A stretch of DNA of 64,000 bases, from NCBI GenBank assembly GCA_040757595.1, contig JBFLWP010000001.1:269171-333170 (forward strand), given 5' to 3'. Numbering within the stretch: position 1 is the stretch's first letter; every line of letters starts with the position of its first letter. Of the stretch, positions 43,545 through 51,301 are shown one piece after another. The notes below the pieces were generated by a model. That model had not been told where the DNA came from. It did not search any database and was given only the letters and a program-made list of their open reading frames with translations. The DNA is from Nitrospirota bacterium. GTDB lineage: Bacteria > Nitrospirota > Nitrospiria > Nitrospirales > Nitrospiraceae. A program made the position numbers and the translations under genes.

Positions 43545-44015
43545 TCAGGCGTCCGGAACGTCCTGGCCGGGCACGATCTCCACCGCCCCGTCCGCCTGGA
43601 TGTAGACCTCGTTCCCGTTGAGCCCGTCCTCCAAGGCGTCCTCCCAGAGACGCGCCGGGAAGCCGTCCCCGGCCGGGTCGGTCCCGAAGTAGAGCGGGTT
43701 GGCGCTGACCGCATAGACGAGGCCTCCGCCCGTCCGCTCGCTCTGGTACAGGATCACGGGCACGGAGTCCTGCGCAAACACGTCATCCGGCGAGGCGGGC
43801 AGGGTGGCCAGGACCCGGTGGAGGGTCACGTGGGTGACCCGGCCGGTCAAGGGATCGGCGTAAGACACCATCAGAAGCCCGTTGGGCAGGATCTGGATGT
43901 CGGCGGTCGAACCGAGCAGAAACGCGTCCGGATCGGGAACGGATTGGCAGGCATACAGTGAGGGAGTGGGCTGCAGGAGGACCAGAAGCAGAATGAGGAG
44001 CAGCAGGAAGTGCAT
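43545..44015 (-). CDS. Exported protein of unknown function
   Basis: This 156-residue protein starts MHFLLLLILLLVLLQPTPSLYAC, a signal peptide ending at a Cys (residue 23), so it may be lipidated although the lipobox is poor. The rest is beta-rich with acidic residues. CAGGAGGTGTGCC precedes the ATG. It is convergent with the preceding gene, with only 10 bp between stops. Confidence 0.65.
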   Translation of the reverse strand: MHFLLLLILLLVLLQPTPSLYACQSVPDPDAFLLGSTADIQILPNGLLMVSYADPLTGRVTHVTLHRVLATLPASPDDVFAQDSVPVILYQSERTGGGLVYAVSANPLYFGTDPAGDGFPARLWEDALEDGLNGNEVYIQADGAVEIVPGQDVPDA

Positions 44016-44090
44016 GGCACACCTCCTGGGTGGCTATCCCCGGCCTCACCACTCAGGTTTCGAGTGACGCATAGTCCCTTCCATCGCCAG

Positions 44091-44183
44091 TCAATTCATC
44101 GCCCCGGTGACGATGCTCACCAGCCAGAGCAGCGTAGTGGCGGCCTCGATGAGCAGCACCATGATGACGGGTAAAGAAGACAT
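44091..44183 (-). CDS. Possible 30-residue membrane peptide
   Basis: From ATG 44183, preceded by AAAGGAAACGCGGG, a 30-residue peptide consists almost wholly of one membrane helix (LPVIMVLLIEAATTLLWLVS, then IVTGAMN and stop). It is too short for statistical support; hydrophobicity and a plausible ribosome site are the only evidence. Confidence 0.35.
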   Translation of the reverse strand: MSSLPVIMVLLIEAATTLLWLVSIVTGAMN

Positions 44184-44464
44184 CCCGCGTTTCCTTTAAT
44201 TTGCGCGTCGGCCAGACCCGATTCCGTTCAGGCTCCGCTGGCCTCACGTCTCTTCTATCGGCTCGCAAGGGTTTCCCCTTGAGCAACACCAGTGCCGGCA
44301 CTCCTCCGGCGTAAATCTCAAGATTCATCCCGACAGATTCTGAACGGATACAGGCAGTTCTTGCCCGTTGTTAGGTAGAGACGGTGACGCAAGGACGGGC
44401 GGGGTGGGCGGCGACAGGCCCCGTTCAGCGTCCTTCCTGTCCCTTCGTCAGCCGAGGCACACCC
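44184..44464. other. Intergenic stretch, no gene seen
   Basis: This stretch lies between the possible 30-residue peptide and the ABC permease gene. A 91-residue open frame on the minus strand crosses it but has no recognisable domain and is mostly basic low-complexity sequence, so I left it out. Confidence 0.45.
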
Positions 44465-45256
44465 TCATTCCCCGACCCGCACCAGCAACCCTTTTTCCTT
44501 GCAGACGTTGAACGTGTAGTGGAACAGGGCGACCATGATCGTCAGGTAGAGGAGGTTCAGGCCGAAGGCCCAGACCAGGTGGGTGGCCGGCAGCGTGCCC
44601 TGGGTGAGCACCAACCGCATCCCTTCGAACACATGGGCGGCGGGGTTGGCCCAGGCCATTGCCTGGAGCCAGGAAGGCAGCACGTCGAGCGGATAGAACA
44701 CGCAGGAGATCGGCTGGAAGAGGAACACCATCCCCCAGGCCAGCACCTCCGCCTCCTGCCCGAACCGCATGATCAGCGAGGTGGTCAGGACGCCGATGAT
44801 CCAGCCGGCCACGAGCAGGTTCAGCACGAAGGGGATGAGGGACAGGCCGATGACGAGCACGTTGTAGGAATAGAACAGGAGCGCGGAGAGCGCCATCACG
44901 ACCGAGACTGCCACGACCTTGAAGACGCTCATCACCATGGTGGCCGCCAGGAACTCGCCCGGCGTGAGCGGACTCGCGAAGAGGTTCATGAGGTTCCTGG
45001 CCCAGATCTCCTCCAAAAACGAGATCGTGATCCCCTGCTGCGCGCGGAAGAGCACGTCCCAGAGGATCAGGGCGCCGAGGAAGAAGGTCACCACGCCGGG
45101 GAGCTGCCCCTGGAACTTCATCAGGTAGACCGTGATGAAGCCCCAGACGACCAGGTCCAGGAAGGGCCAGTAGAAGATCTCCATCAGCCGGGGCAGGCTG
45201 CGGCGGTAGAGGTACAGGTGGCGGGCGACGAGCGCGTTGATCCGGTGCACTTTCAT
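44465..45256 (-). CDS. ABC-2 type transporter permease
   Basis: This 263-residue protein has six membrane helices of the ABC-2 fold: MEIFYWPFLDLVVWGFITVYL, VVTFFLGALILWDVLF, EIWARNLMNLFASPLTPGEFLAATMV, VMALSALLFYSYNVLV, VFLFQPISCVFYPLDVLPSWLQ and a last helix. It works with the ATP-binding subunit encoded about 95 bp upstream on the same strand. ABC-2 exporters move polysaccharides, lipids or drugs; nothing adjacent identifies the substrate. Confidence 0.92.
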   Translation of the reverse strand: MKVHRINALVARHLYLYRRSLPRLMEIFYWPFLDLVVWGFITVYLMKFQGQLPGVVTFFLGALILWDVLFRAQQGITISFLEEIWARNLMNLFASPLTPGEFLAATMVMSVFKVVAVSVVMALSALLFYSYNVLVIGLSLIPFVLNLLVAGWIIGVLTTSLIMRFGQEAEVLAWGMVFLFQPISCVFYPLDVLPSWLQAMAWANPAAHVFEGMRLVLTQGTLPATHLVWAFGLNLLYLTIMVALFHYTFNVCKEKGLLVRVGE

Positions 45257-45267
45257 TCAACAACTCC

Positions 45268-45335
45268 GGCAAGAGGTTCGAGGTACGAGGCGCGAGGGAT
45301 GTCCGAGTTTTTCCTCCTCGATCCTCGATCCCAGT
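45268..45335. repeat. Inverted repeat of degenerate CGAGGTACGAGG units
   Basis: The left arm GAGGTTCGAGGTACGAGGCG pairs imperfectly with the right arm TCCTCCTCGATCCTCGATCC, separated by about 25 bp including TTTTT, between the ABC permease and ATPase genes. Confidence 0.5.
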
Positions 45336-45350
45336 GCCCCGAGCCTGCTG

Positions 45351-46079
45351 CTACCGTTCACGTGCCAATTTCAGAAACACTTCTTCCAAATCCCTCTGCC
45401 CGAACCGTTCCATGACCGCCTGCGCCGTGCCCTCGGCGACGATCTTCCCCCGCTGGAGGAAGATGATCCGGTCCGACATCTCCTCCATCTCCCGCATGTT
45501 GTGGGAGGTGTAGAGGATGCTGAGGCTGCCCGACCGGCGCACGTCCTTCAGGAAGGCCCGGATCTTGTGCGCGATGTCCGGGTCGAGGCTGGCCGTCGGC
45601 TCGTCCAGGAACAGGATTTTCGGCTCGGTCAGGATCGCCTTGGCCAGGGTCAGCCGCGTCATCTGGCCGGAAGAGAGCCGCCTCGTGACCTTGTGCCGGA
45701 ACTCCTCCATCTCCAGCTTCTTGACCACCTCGTCAATGCGCCGCGGAACCTCGGTGAGCCCGTAGAGCTTCGCCACCACCCGCAGGTTCTCTTCCACGGT
45801 GAGCGAGAAGGGCATCGAGATGTAGGTGGAGGAGAAATTCACCTGGCTCAGGATCTCCTCCCGGTGGGCGGCCAGGTCCTTGCCGAACACCCGGATGGTC
45901 CCCGCCGTGGGCGTGATGAGCCCCAGGAGCATCTGGATCGTGGTCGTCTTCCCCGCCCCGTTGGGCCCGAGCAGGCCGAGGATCTCCCCCTGCCGGATTT
46001 CGAACGAGATCCCGTCCACGGCGGTGAAGTCGCCGAACCGCTTGGTCAGATTTTGGACTTGGACGACGGGAAACGGCAT
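45351..46079 (-). CDS. ABC transporter ATP-binding protein
   Basis: This 242-residue protein has Walker A GPNGAGKTTTIQMLLGL, signature LSSGQMTRLTLAKA (Ser for the usual second Gly of LSGGQ), Walker B ILFLDEPTASLDP and the switch His in YTSHNMREME. It is the ATPase of the ABC-2 exporter completed by the neighbouring permease gene. The signature change is common among ABC-2 ATPases and should be functional. Confidence 0.94.
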   Translation of the reverse strand: MPFPVVQVQNLTKRFGDFTAVDGISFEIRQGEILGLLGPNGAGKTTTIQMLLGLITPTAGTIRVFGKDLAAHREEILSQVNFSSTYISMPFSLTVEENLRVVAKLYGLTEVPRRIDEVVKKLEMEEFRHKVTRRLSSGQMTRLTLAKAILTEPKILFLDEPTASLDPDIAHKIRAFLKDVRRSGSLSILYTSHNMREMEEMSDRIIFLQRGKIVAEGTAQAVMERFGQRDLEEVFLKLARER

Positions 46080-46177
46080 AAGAAGTTATCGGTTGTCAGT
46101 GTTCAGCTTCTTGATGAGCGTGGCAAGCATCTGCTTCACCTCCTCTGCCTGCCCGGCAAGCTGCCTGTGGTCTGTTC

Positions 46178-46885
46178 TTAGTTAAACAGAAACTCCCCGA
46201 TCTTCTCCGGCAGGTGGCAGGTCTCGCAGCGTTTGCTGAGCACCTTGCCCTCGTAGGTCGTCTTGTTGTCGTGGCACCGGAAGCAGTCGGCCAGCGACGA
46301 GGCCCGCAACCTGGAGCCTTCCGGGTGCTCCGGCTCGTAGGCCTTGGTGTCCACCGCCACGTGGCCGCGCGGGATGACGATCGGATAGCCCTTGATCGGC
46401 TGCTCGTGCACCACCCGCGCGTGGCAGGTCGTGCAGCCCTCCCCCCGGCCCCGCTTGGCGAAGGCCTCCATGTGCTTCCGGTGGCTCATGACCAGGCCCA
46501 CGTCCTTCACGGGCGGCGGAAGGTCGCGGGGGGCCACTTCCGAGACGCGCAGGATCTCCCGGTGGCAACCCAGGCACACCTCGGAGTGGACGGTCGCCTG
46601 GAGGTTGTGCGGATCGGTGGGGGTGCCGAAGAGATAGACCGCCACGTCCTTGAGCCCCGCGACGGCCTTGTCGCGGACGAACCCCTCCACCCCGGGCCTC
46701 ACGTGGCAGTCCACGCAGGTGACCTCCTTGTGGGACGACCTGGTCCAGCTCTCGTAGGAGGGGCGGATGTTGTGGCAGCTCGCGCAGAACTTGGGATGGT
46801 CCGTGACCGACACCGCAGCCGGGGCCAGGATCAGCGCGCCGGCGAAGATCGCCATGAGGACGCTGGCCTTGGGAGCACTGATCAT
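46178..46885 (-). CDS. Hexahaem c-type cytochrome, NapC/NrfH-like N-terminus
   Basis: This 235-residue protein has an N-terminal membrane anchor or signal (SVLMAIFAGALILAPAAVSV) and six CxxCH haem sites: CASCH, CVDCH, CLGCH, CTTCH, CFRCH and CETCH. The first segment (HPKFCASCHNIRPSYESWTRSSHKEVTCVDCHV) is like tetrahaem quinol dehydrogenases of the NapC/NirT type. It probably passes electrons from the quinol pool to a periplasmic acceptor. The start overlaps the mobB stop by ATGA, an unusual coupling of a cytochrome to a molybdenum-cofactor gene. Confidence 0.9.
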   Translation of the reverse strand: MISAPKASVLMAIFAGALILAPAAVSVTDHPKFCASCHNIRPSYESWTRSSHKEVTCVDCHVRPGVEGFVRDKAVAGLKDVAVYLFGTPTDPHNLQATVHSEVCLGCHREILRVSEVAPRDLPPPVKDVGLVMSHRKHMEAFAKRGRGEGCTTCHARVVHEQPIKGYPIVIPRGHVAVDTKAYEPEHPEGSRLRASSLADCFRCHDNKTTYEGKVLSKRCETCHLPEKIGEFLFN

Positions 46886-47394
46886 GCCGGCGGGGTCTTG
46901 GGGAAGTGACGGACGATGACGTCGCGAACGGCCGTGATGTCGTCCGGATGCAGGCAGGGCACGCCGAGGTCCACCGGCTTGTTGGATACGACCGCCAGCA
47001 GGCCGTCCGGCGCAACCGGCACTTCGCCGAACTGGTCCCGCAGCACGACGATCTTGGGATAGCCCTCGCTCTTCCAGCCCTCCGCGATGATCAGGTCCAC
47101 GGACGCCGCGTCCAGGAACCGGTCCCGGAGCTCCTCCACCTTGATCTGCTCGGACACGTCCGAGAACATCGCCAGGCTGCCCTTGGAGAGCACGAGCACG
47201 GAGCTGGCTCCGGCGCGCTTGTGCCGCCAACTGTCCTTCCCCTCCGTGTCCAGGTCGAACCCGTGGCCCGCGTGCTTGATCGTGGCCACGCGGTAGCCGG
47301 CCTGCACGAGCTCGGGGATCAACCGTTCGATCAACGTGGTCTTGCCGCTGTTCGAGCGGCCGACGAAGCAGAGGATGGGAATGGGAGCCGGCAT
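46882..47394 (-). CDS. mobB: MobB, molybdopterin-guanine dinucleotide synthesis GTPase
   Basis: This 170-residue P-loop protein has the MobB opening LCFVGRSNSGKTTLIERLIPELV and IKHAGHGFDLDTEGKDSWRHKRAGA, then DLIIAEGWKSEGYPKIVVLR. MobB assists MobA in attaching GMP to molybdopterin. It lies 22 bp downstream of moeA and overlaps the cytochrome gene by 4 bp, in an operon devoted to Mo cofactor. Confidence 0.94.
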   Translation of the reverse strand: MPAPIPILCFVGRSNSGKTTLIERLIPELVQAGYRVATIKHAGHGFDLDTEGKDSWRHKRAGASSVLVLSKGSLAMFSDVSEQIKVEELRDRFLDAASVDLIIAEGWKSEGYPKIVVLRDQFGEVPVAPDGLLAVVSNKPVDLGVPCLHPDDITAVRDVIVRHFPKTPPA

Positions 47395-47416
47395 GGTTAT
47401 AAACCTGTCATTCTTC

Positions 47417-48640
47417 TCAATACCTGCTGAGGACGTGGACGGTGACCGTGTCGCCCGGATTCAGCCGCTCGACGGCCTCCGGCACGTCGATCAGGCAGTT
47501 GGCCTTCACCATCGAAGTCAGGATGCCGGACCCCTGGTCGCCCGTCGTGCGGACGGTCAGAACGTCGCCCTCCTTCTTCAGGATGCCCCGCAGGAAGTGG
47601 CGCCGGTCGTTCCGCTTCGAGAATTTTTCCTGGAAGGCCGCCTGCATGACCGGGCGGCCGTAGCTGCGGTGTCCGGACATCTTGAGCATGGCCGGCCGCA
47701 CCAGCATCTCGAACGTGACCATCGAGGAGACCGGATTGCCCGGCAGGCCGAAGGCCAGCTTGCCCTGGATCTTCCCGAAGGCCAGCGGCTGTCCTGGCCG
47801 GATCGCGAGCTTCCAGAAGTTCATCTCGGCGCCCAGCTCCTTGAAGACCGCCTTGGTGAAGTCGTAGTCGCCCATCGAGACGCCGCCGGAGAGCACGAGG
47901 ATGTCGGCGTTCAGCCCGTGCGCGATCTTTTCTTTCAACGCCGCCGGCTGGTCCTTGGCGATGCCGAGCAGGATCGGGATGCCGCCCGCCTCCTGCACGG
48001 CCGCAGCGAGCCCGTAGCTGTTCGAGTTGACGATCTTGTCTTCGTCGAGCCGCTCGTCCAGGTCGGCCAGCTCGTCGCCGGTGGAGAGGATCGCCACCCG
48101 GGGCCGCTGGTGGGCCACCACGAAGGATTTGGCCAGGATGGCCAGCATCCCCACCTCGGCCGGCCGGAGCTGGGTGCCTTTGGCGATGATGCAGTCGCCC
48201 TTGCGGACGTCCTCCCCCTGGGGCCGGATGTTCGCGCCCCGCTCCACCTCCTTGAAGACCTTCACCGACTCGGGGGTGCACTCGGTGTCCTCGACCTTGA
48301 TTACGGTGTCGGCGCCCTTGGGGACCGGCGCGCCGGTCATGATCCGGATCGCCTGGCCCGGCCCGACCGTCTTGGCGGCCATCTTGCCGGCCGGCACGTC
48401 CTCGATGACCGTGAGGACCTTCGGCTTGGTGATCGCGTGCTCCTGCCGGATGTCCTCCCAGCGGACCGCGAAGCCGTCCATGGCGGAGTTGTCCCAGGGC
48501 GGATTGTCCCGCGGGGCGATCACATCCTCGCCCAGCACCCGGCCGATCGCTTCCATCAGCCCGACCTTTTCCAGGCCCAGCACCGGCGTGGCGGCCAGGA
48601 CCGTCTTCTGTGCGTCCTGTAACGGCGTCAAGTCTTGCAT
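47417..48640 (-). CDS. moeA: Molybdopterin molybdenumtransferase MoeA
   Basis: This 407-residue protein inserts molybdate into adenylylated molybdopterin. It has the MoeA pattern NPPWDNSAMDGFAVRW, GQAIRIMTGAPVPKGADTVIKVEDT, LSTGDELADLDERL, SGGVSMGDYDF, PGQPLAFGK and GLPGNPVSSMVTFEMLVRP. ATG 48640 (MQDLTPLQDAQ) is chosen over a TTG or other codon upstream because an inverted repeat occupies 48655-48740. It is the first gene of moeA-mobB-cytochrome. Confidence 0.95.
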   Translation of the reverse strand: MQDLTPLQDAQKTVLAATPVLGLEKVGLMEAIGRVLGEDVIAPRDNPPWDNSAMDGFAVRWEDIRQEHAITKPKVLTVIEDVPAGKMAAKTVGPGQAIRIMTGAPVPKGADTVIKVEDTECTPESVKVFKEVERGANIRPQGEDVRKGDCIIAKGTQLRPAEVGMLAILAKSFVVAHQRPRVAILSTGDELADLDERLDEDKIVNSNSYGLAAAVQEAGGIPILLGIAKDQPAALKEKIAHGLNADILVLSGGVSMGDYDFTKAVFKELGAEMNFWKLAIRPGQPLAFGKIQGKLAFGLPGNPVSSMVTFEMLVRPAMLKMSGHRSYGRPVMQAAFQEKFSKRNDRRHFLRGILKKEGDVLTVRTTGDQGSGILTSMVKANCLIDVPEAVERLNPGDTVTVHVLSRY

Positions 48641-48654
48641 ATAAATTCCCCGGC

Positions 48655-48740
48655 TAGGGGCGCGAGAGGCTAGAGGCAATGGGGGAAGCCGACCCCTTTC
48701 CTCAACCTCTCGCCCATTGCCTCGTGCCTCGCGCCTGTCA
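48655..48740. repeat. Inverted repeat of degenerate GCGAGAGGCTAGAGGC units
   Basis: The left arm GGGGCGCGAGAGGCTAGAGG (running on to CAATGGGG) pairs with the right arm CTCTCGCCCATTGCCTCGTG (running on to CCTCGCGCC), between moeA and mrp. The architecture is shared with the elements at 15865, 49704 and 57603, but the unit sequence is different. Confidence 0.65.
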
Positions 48741-48745
48741 CAGGC

Positions 48746-49696
48746 TCAGTTCCGTTTCGGCGCGATTTTCAGGAGCGACCCGCTCTTCTTGCAGAAGGCC
48801 TCGACCTTGTTCGCGATCTCGTGGTAGGCGTCGGCGGTGGGCGTGTCCGAGTAGAACATCGCGAAGGGCTCTCCCGCGTCGCACTGGGTGACCACCTCCG
48901 GGTCCAGCGGGATGCGGCCCAGGAACGGCACGCCCATGTCCAGCGCGGAGGCCTCGCCGCCGCCCTTCCGGAATACCTCGATGTGCTTCCCGCAATGGGG
49001 GCAATCCAGCCCGCTCATGTTCTCCACGATCCCGATGATCGGAATCTCGCTGTCCTTGGCGAACGTGACGGACTTGCGCGAGTCCAGCAGCGCCACCTCC
49101 TGCGGGGTCGTCACGATCACGCAGCCGCTCACGTTCCCGATCAGGTCGATGGTCGTCACCGACTCGTTCCCGGTCCCCGGAGGCAGGTCGATGAGCAGGA
49201 AGTCCAGGTCCTGCCATTCCACCCCGCCCAGGAGCTGGTTGATGAACTCGTACTTGTAAGCGTCGCGCCAGATGATCGGATCGTCGGAGTTCTGGAGCAA
49301 AAAAGACATCGAGGCGATCTTGAGGTTGTAGGTCTGGAACGGGATGATCCCGCCCGAGGTGCTGATCTTGAGCTTCTGCCCCTCCGCCCCGACCATCTTC
49401 GGGATGTTGGGCCCGTGGATGTCCATGTCGCAGATACCGACCTCGTGGCCTTTGAGCGCCAGGCTCACGGCGAGGTTGGTGGTGACCGTGCTCTTCCCCA
49501 CCCCGCCCTTGTTGCTCATGACGAGCACCTTGTACTGGATGCGCTCCATGCGCTTGGCGACCAGCCAGCGGCTGTGCCCTTCCTTGTCCTTTTGGCAGGT
49601 CTCGGTCTCGTCGCAGATCGCGCAGGCCCACAGGTAGGTGCAGACGTCCCCGCTGCCGGAGCCCGGTTGCTGGATGATGTTCAGTTCCTTCGCCAC
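48746..49696 (-). CDS. mrp: Mrp/Nbp35-type Fe-S cluster carrier ATPase
   Basis: This 316-residue protein from GTG 49696 (GGGGAG before it) has a deviant Walker A SNKGGVGKSTVTTNLAVSL, GICDMDIHGPNIPKMVG, DFLLIDLPPGTGNE and a C-terminal CxxC in LDCPHCGKHIEVF used to bridge a 4Fe-4S cluster between subunits. The N-terminus adds CTYLWACAICDETETC, a four-Cys motif like that of eukaryotic Nbp35, so it may hold a second cluster. An earlier ATG at 49777 would extend the protein through the intergenic repeat and is not favoured. Confidence 0.93.
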   Translation of the reverse strand: MAKELNIIQQPGSGSGDVCTYLWACAICDETETCQKDKEGHSRWLVAKRMERIQYKVLVMSNKGGVGKSTVTTNLAVSLALKGHEVGICDMDIHGPNIPKMVGAEGQKLKISTSGGIIPFQTYNLKIASMSFLLQNSDDPIIWRDAYKYEFINQLLGGVEWQDLDFLLIDLPPGTGNESVTTIDLIGNVSGCVIVTTPQEVALLDSRKSVTFAKDSEIPIIGIVENMSGLDCPHCGKHIEVFRKGGGEASALDMGVPFLGRIPLDPEVVTQCDAGEPFAMFYSDTPTADAYHEIANKVEAFCKKSGSLLKIAPKRN

Positions 49697-49703
49697 GTCA
49701 AAC

Positions 49704-49803
49704 TCCCCGTGATCGGTGATAGGTGATCGGTGCGCAGCGACGAACGAAGCAGAGGCCTTGCTCTTTGGTCTTGCCACCCATCACTCATCACCCATGACCC
49801 TTC
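49704..49803. repeat. Inverted repeat of degenerate GATCGGTGATAGGTGAT units
   Basis: The left arm CCGTGATCGGTGATAGGTGA pairs with the right arm CACCCATCACTCATCACCCA, ending in CCCTTCACC at the mogA 3' end, between mrp and mogA. The right arm overlaps the last codons of mogA (KGHG). Confidence 0.65.
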
Positions 49804-50270
49804 ACCGCCTTCATTTTCTCCACCGTATGCTCCAGCACCGGCAGGACGACCGCCAGGTTCTCCTTGGCACCCCTGGGACTGCCAGGCAGGTTGACGATCA
49901 GCGTCTCGCCCCGGATGCCGGCGGTCCCGCGGGAGAGCATGGCCGTCCGGACCTTCTTCAGGCTCTCCTGCCGCATCGCCTCCCCGATGCCAGGGACCTC
50001 CTTCTCGATCACGTCGCGCGTCGCCTCCGGCGCCCAGTCGGTGGGACGGACGCCCGTGCCGCCCACCGTCAGGATCACGTCCGGCCGGAGCTCCCCGCAC
50101 CAGTGGACCAGCCCGTTCCGGATCTCCTTCCGGTCGTCCGGAACCACCCGGTAAGCCAGCACCTCGCCGGGCAGGTCGCGGACCATCTGCTCCAGCACTT
50201 CGCGCTCCTGGTCGGGCTCGGCGCCGGTCGCGATCTTGCTGCTGACCACGAGGACCGCCACCCGGATCAT
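49788..50270 (-). CDS. mogA: Molybdopterin adenylyltransferase MogA/MoaB
   Basis: This 160-residue protein has the MoaB/Mog fold: IRVAVLVVSSKIATG, VILTVGGTGVRPTDWAPEATRDVI, GIGEAMRQESLKKVRTAMLSRGTAGIRGETLIVNLPGSPRGAKENL. It activates molybdopterin by adenylylation before MoeA inserts Mo. It is 18 bp downstream of tatC. mogA and moeA flank mrp, so this is a coherent Mo/Fe-S maturation cluster. Confidence 0.93.
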   Translation of the reverse strand: MIRVAVLVVSSKIATGAEPDQEREVLEQMVRDLPGEVLAYRVVPDDRKEIRNGLVHWCGELRPDVILTVGGTGVRPTDWAPEATRDVIEKEVPGIGEAMRQESLKKVRTAMLSRGTAGIRGETLIVNLPGSPRGAKENLAVVLPVLEHTVEKMKAVKGHG

Positions 50271-50288
50271 CGGGAAGCCGACACCGAG

Positions 50289-51230
50289 TCAGCGCCGCCG
50301 GCCGCCGGTCTGCACGCCCACATACTCGCTCTCGCCGGCCACCGCCGGCTGGGCTACGACCGACCGGGCGACGCTCGCGGCCGTCGCCGCCGCCCCGCCC
50401 TCGGCCGGCGCGGTCGCCCGGGTCTTCTTCTTGCTGAAGAAACCGGCGCTCACGATCCCGACTTCATAGAAGACGTACATCGGGAGCGCCATCAGACACT
50501 GGTTGAAGGGGTCCGGCGTCGGAGTCAGGATCGCGGCGACCAGGAACGCTCCCAGGAAGGCCCATTTCCGGTAGCGCTTGAGGAACGGCGCATCCACCCA
50601 CCCCAGCTTGGCCATCAACGTGATGGCCAGCGGGACCTCGAAGATCAGCCCGAAGATCAGCAGGAACCAGAGGGCAAAGCCGACGTATTGCGCGATCGAG
50701 AGCTGCGGGATGAACCCGGCGTTGACCCCGTAGGAGATCAGGAAATTCAGCGCGAACGGCAGGACGAAGAAAAACGAGAACAGGATCCCGGCGTAGAACG
50801 CCGCCGTGCTGATCAGCACGAACGGCCCGACGAACCGCCGCTCGTGCACGTGGAGCCCCGGCACCACGAACTGCCAGGTCTCCCACAACACGTACGGAGT
50901 CGAAAGGACCAGCGCGAAGAGGCCGGCCACCTTGACGTTCTGCCACAGGGCCTCGGCCGGAGCCAGGAAGACGAACGGGATCAACGGCAGGTCGGTCGGC
51001 TCCCAGGCTAGTTGGCCCGGGATGAACATGTTCTGGAGGGGCACCCGGAGCCACTGCACCAGCTCGTCGGCGAAGAAGAACGTCCCGACGAAGACCAGCC
51101 CCACGACCACGACCGCCCGGGTGAGCCGGACCTGGAGCTCCACGAGGTGCTCCATGACCGGCATCTTCTTGTCCTCGAGGGGCGTGAAGACCGAATCCTG
51201 GAGCCACTTCTTGATCTTCGAGGTGTCCAT
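50289..51230 (-). CDS. tatC: Sec-independent translocase subunit TatC
   Basis: This 313-residue protein has six membrane helices and the TatC opening PVMEHLVELQVRLTRAVVVV, whose E-H-x-x-E-L motif helps to bind the twin-Arg signal. Typical inner segments follow (FVFLAPAEALWQNVKVAGLFALVLSTPYVLWETWQFVVPGL, FALWFLLIFGLIFEVPLAITLM). A C-terminal tail of about 60 residues beyond the last helix (KKKTRATAPAEGGAAATAAS) is longer than in E. coli. No tatA is adjacent. Its place beside Mo-cofactor genes fits Tat export of folded molybdoenzymes. Confidence 0.94.
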   Translation of the reverse strand: MDTSKIKKWLQDSVFTPLEDKKMPVMEHLVELQVRLTRAVVVVGLVFVGTFFFADELVQWLRVPLQNMFIPGQLAWEPTDLPLIPFVFLAPAEALWQNVKVAGLFALVLSTPYVLWETWQFVVPGLHVHERRFVGPFVLISTAAFYAGILFSFFFVLPFALNFLISYGVNAGFIPQLSIAQYVGFALWFLLIFGLIFEVPLAITLMAKLGWVDAPFLKRYRKWAFLGAFLVAAILTPTPDPFNQCLMALPMYVFYEVGIVSAGFFSKKKTRATAPAEGGAAATAASVARSVVAQPAVAGESEYVGVQTGGRRR

Positions 51231-51301
51231 CGGCGCGACAGCGATCAGCCTTCAGCCTTGAGCAATCAGAACCTCTGCGGCTGAATGCTGACGGCTCCCG
51301 G

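Noticed and set aside
44053-44328. 91-residue minus-strand open frame
   Set aside because: Basic low-complexity sequence without a domain; the shorter frame at 44091-44183 has a better ribosome site and composition.
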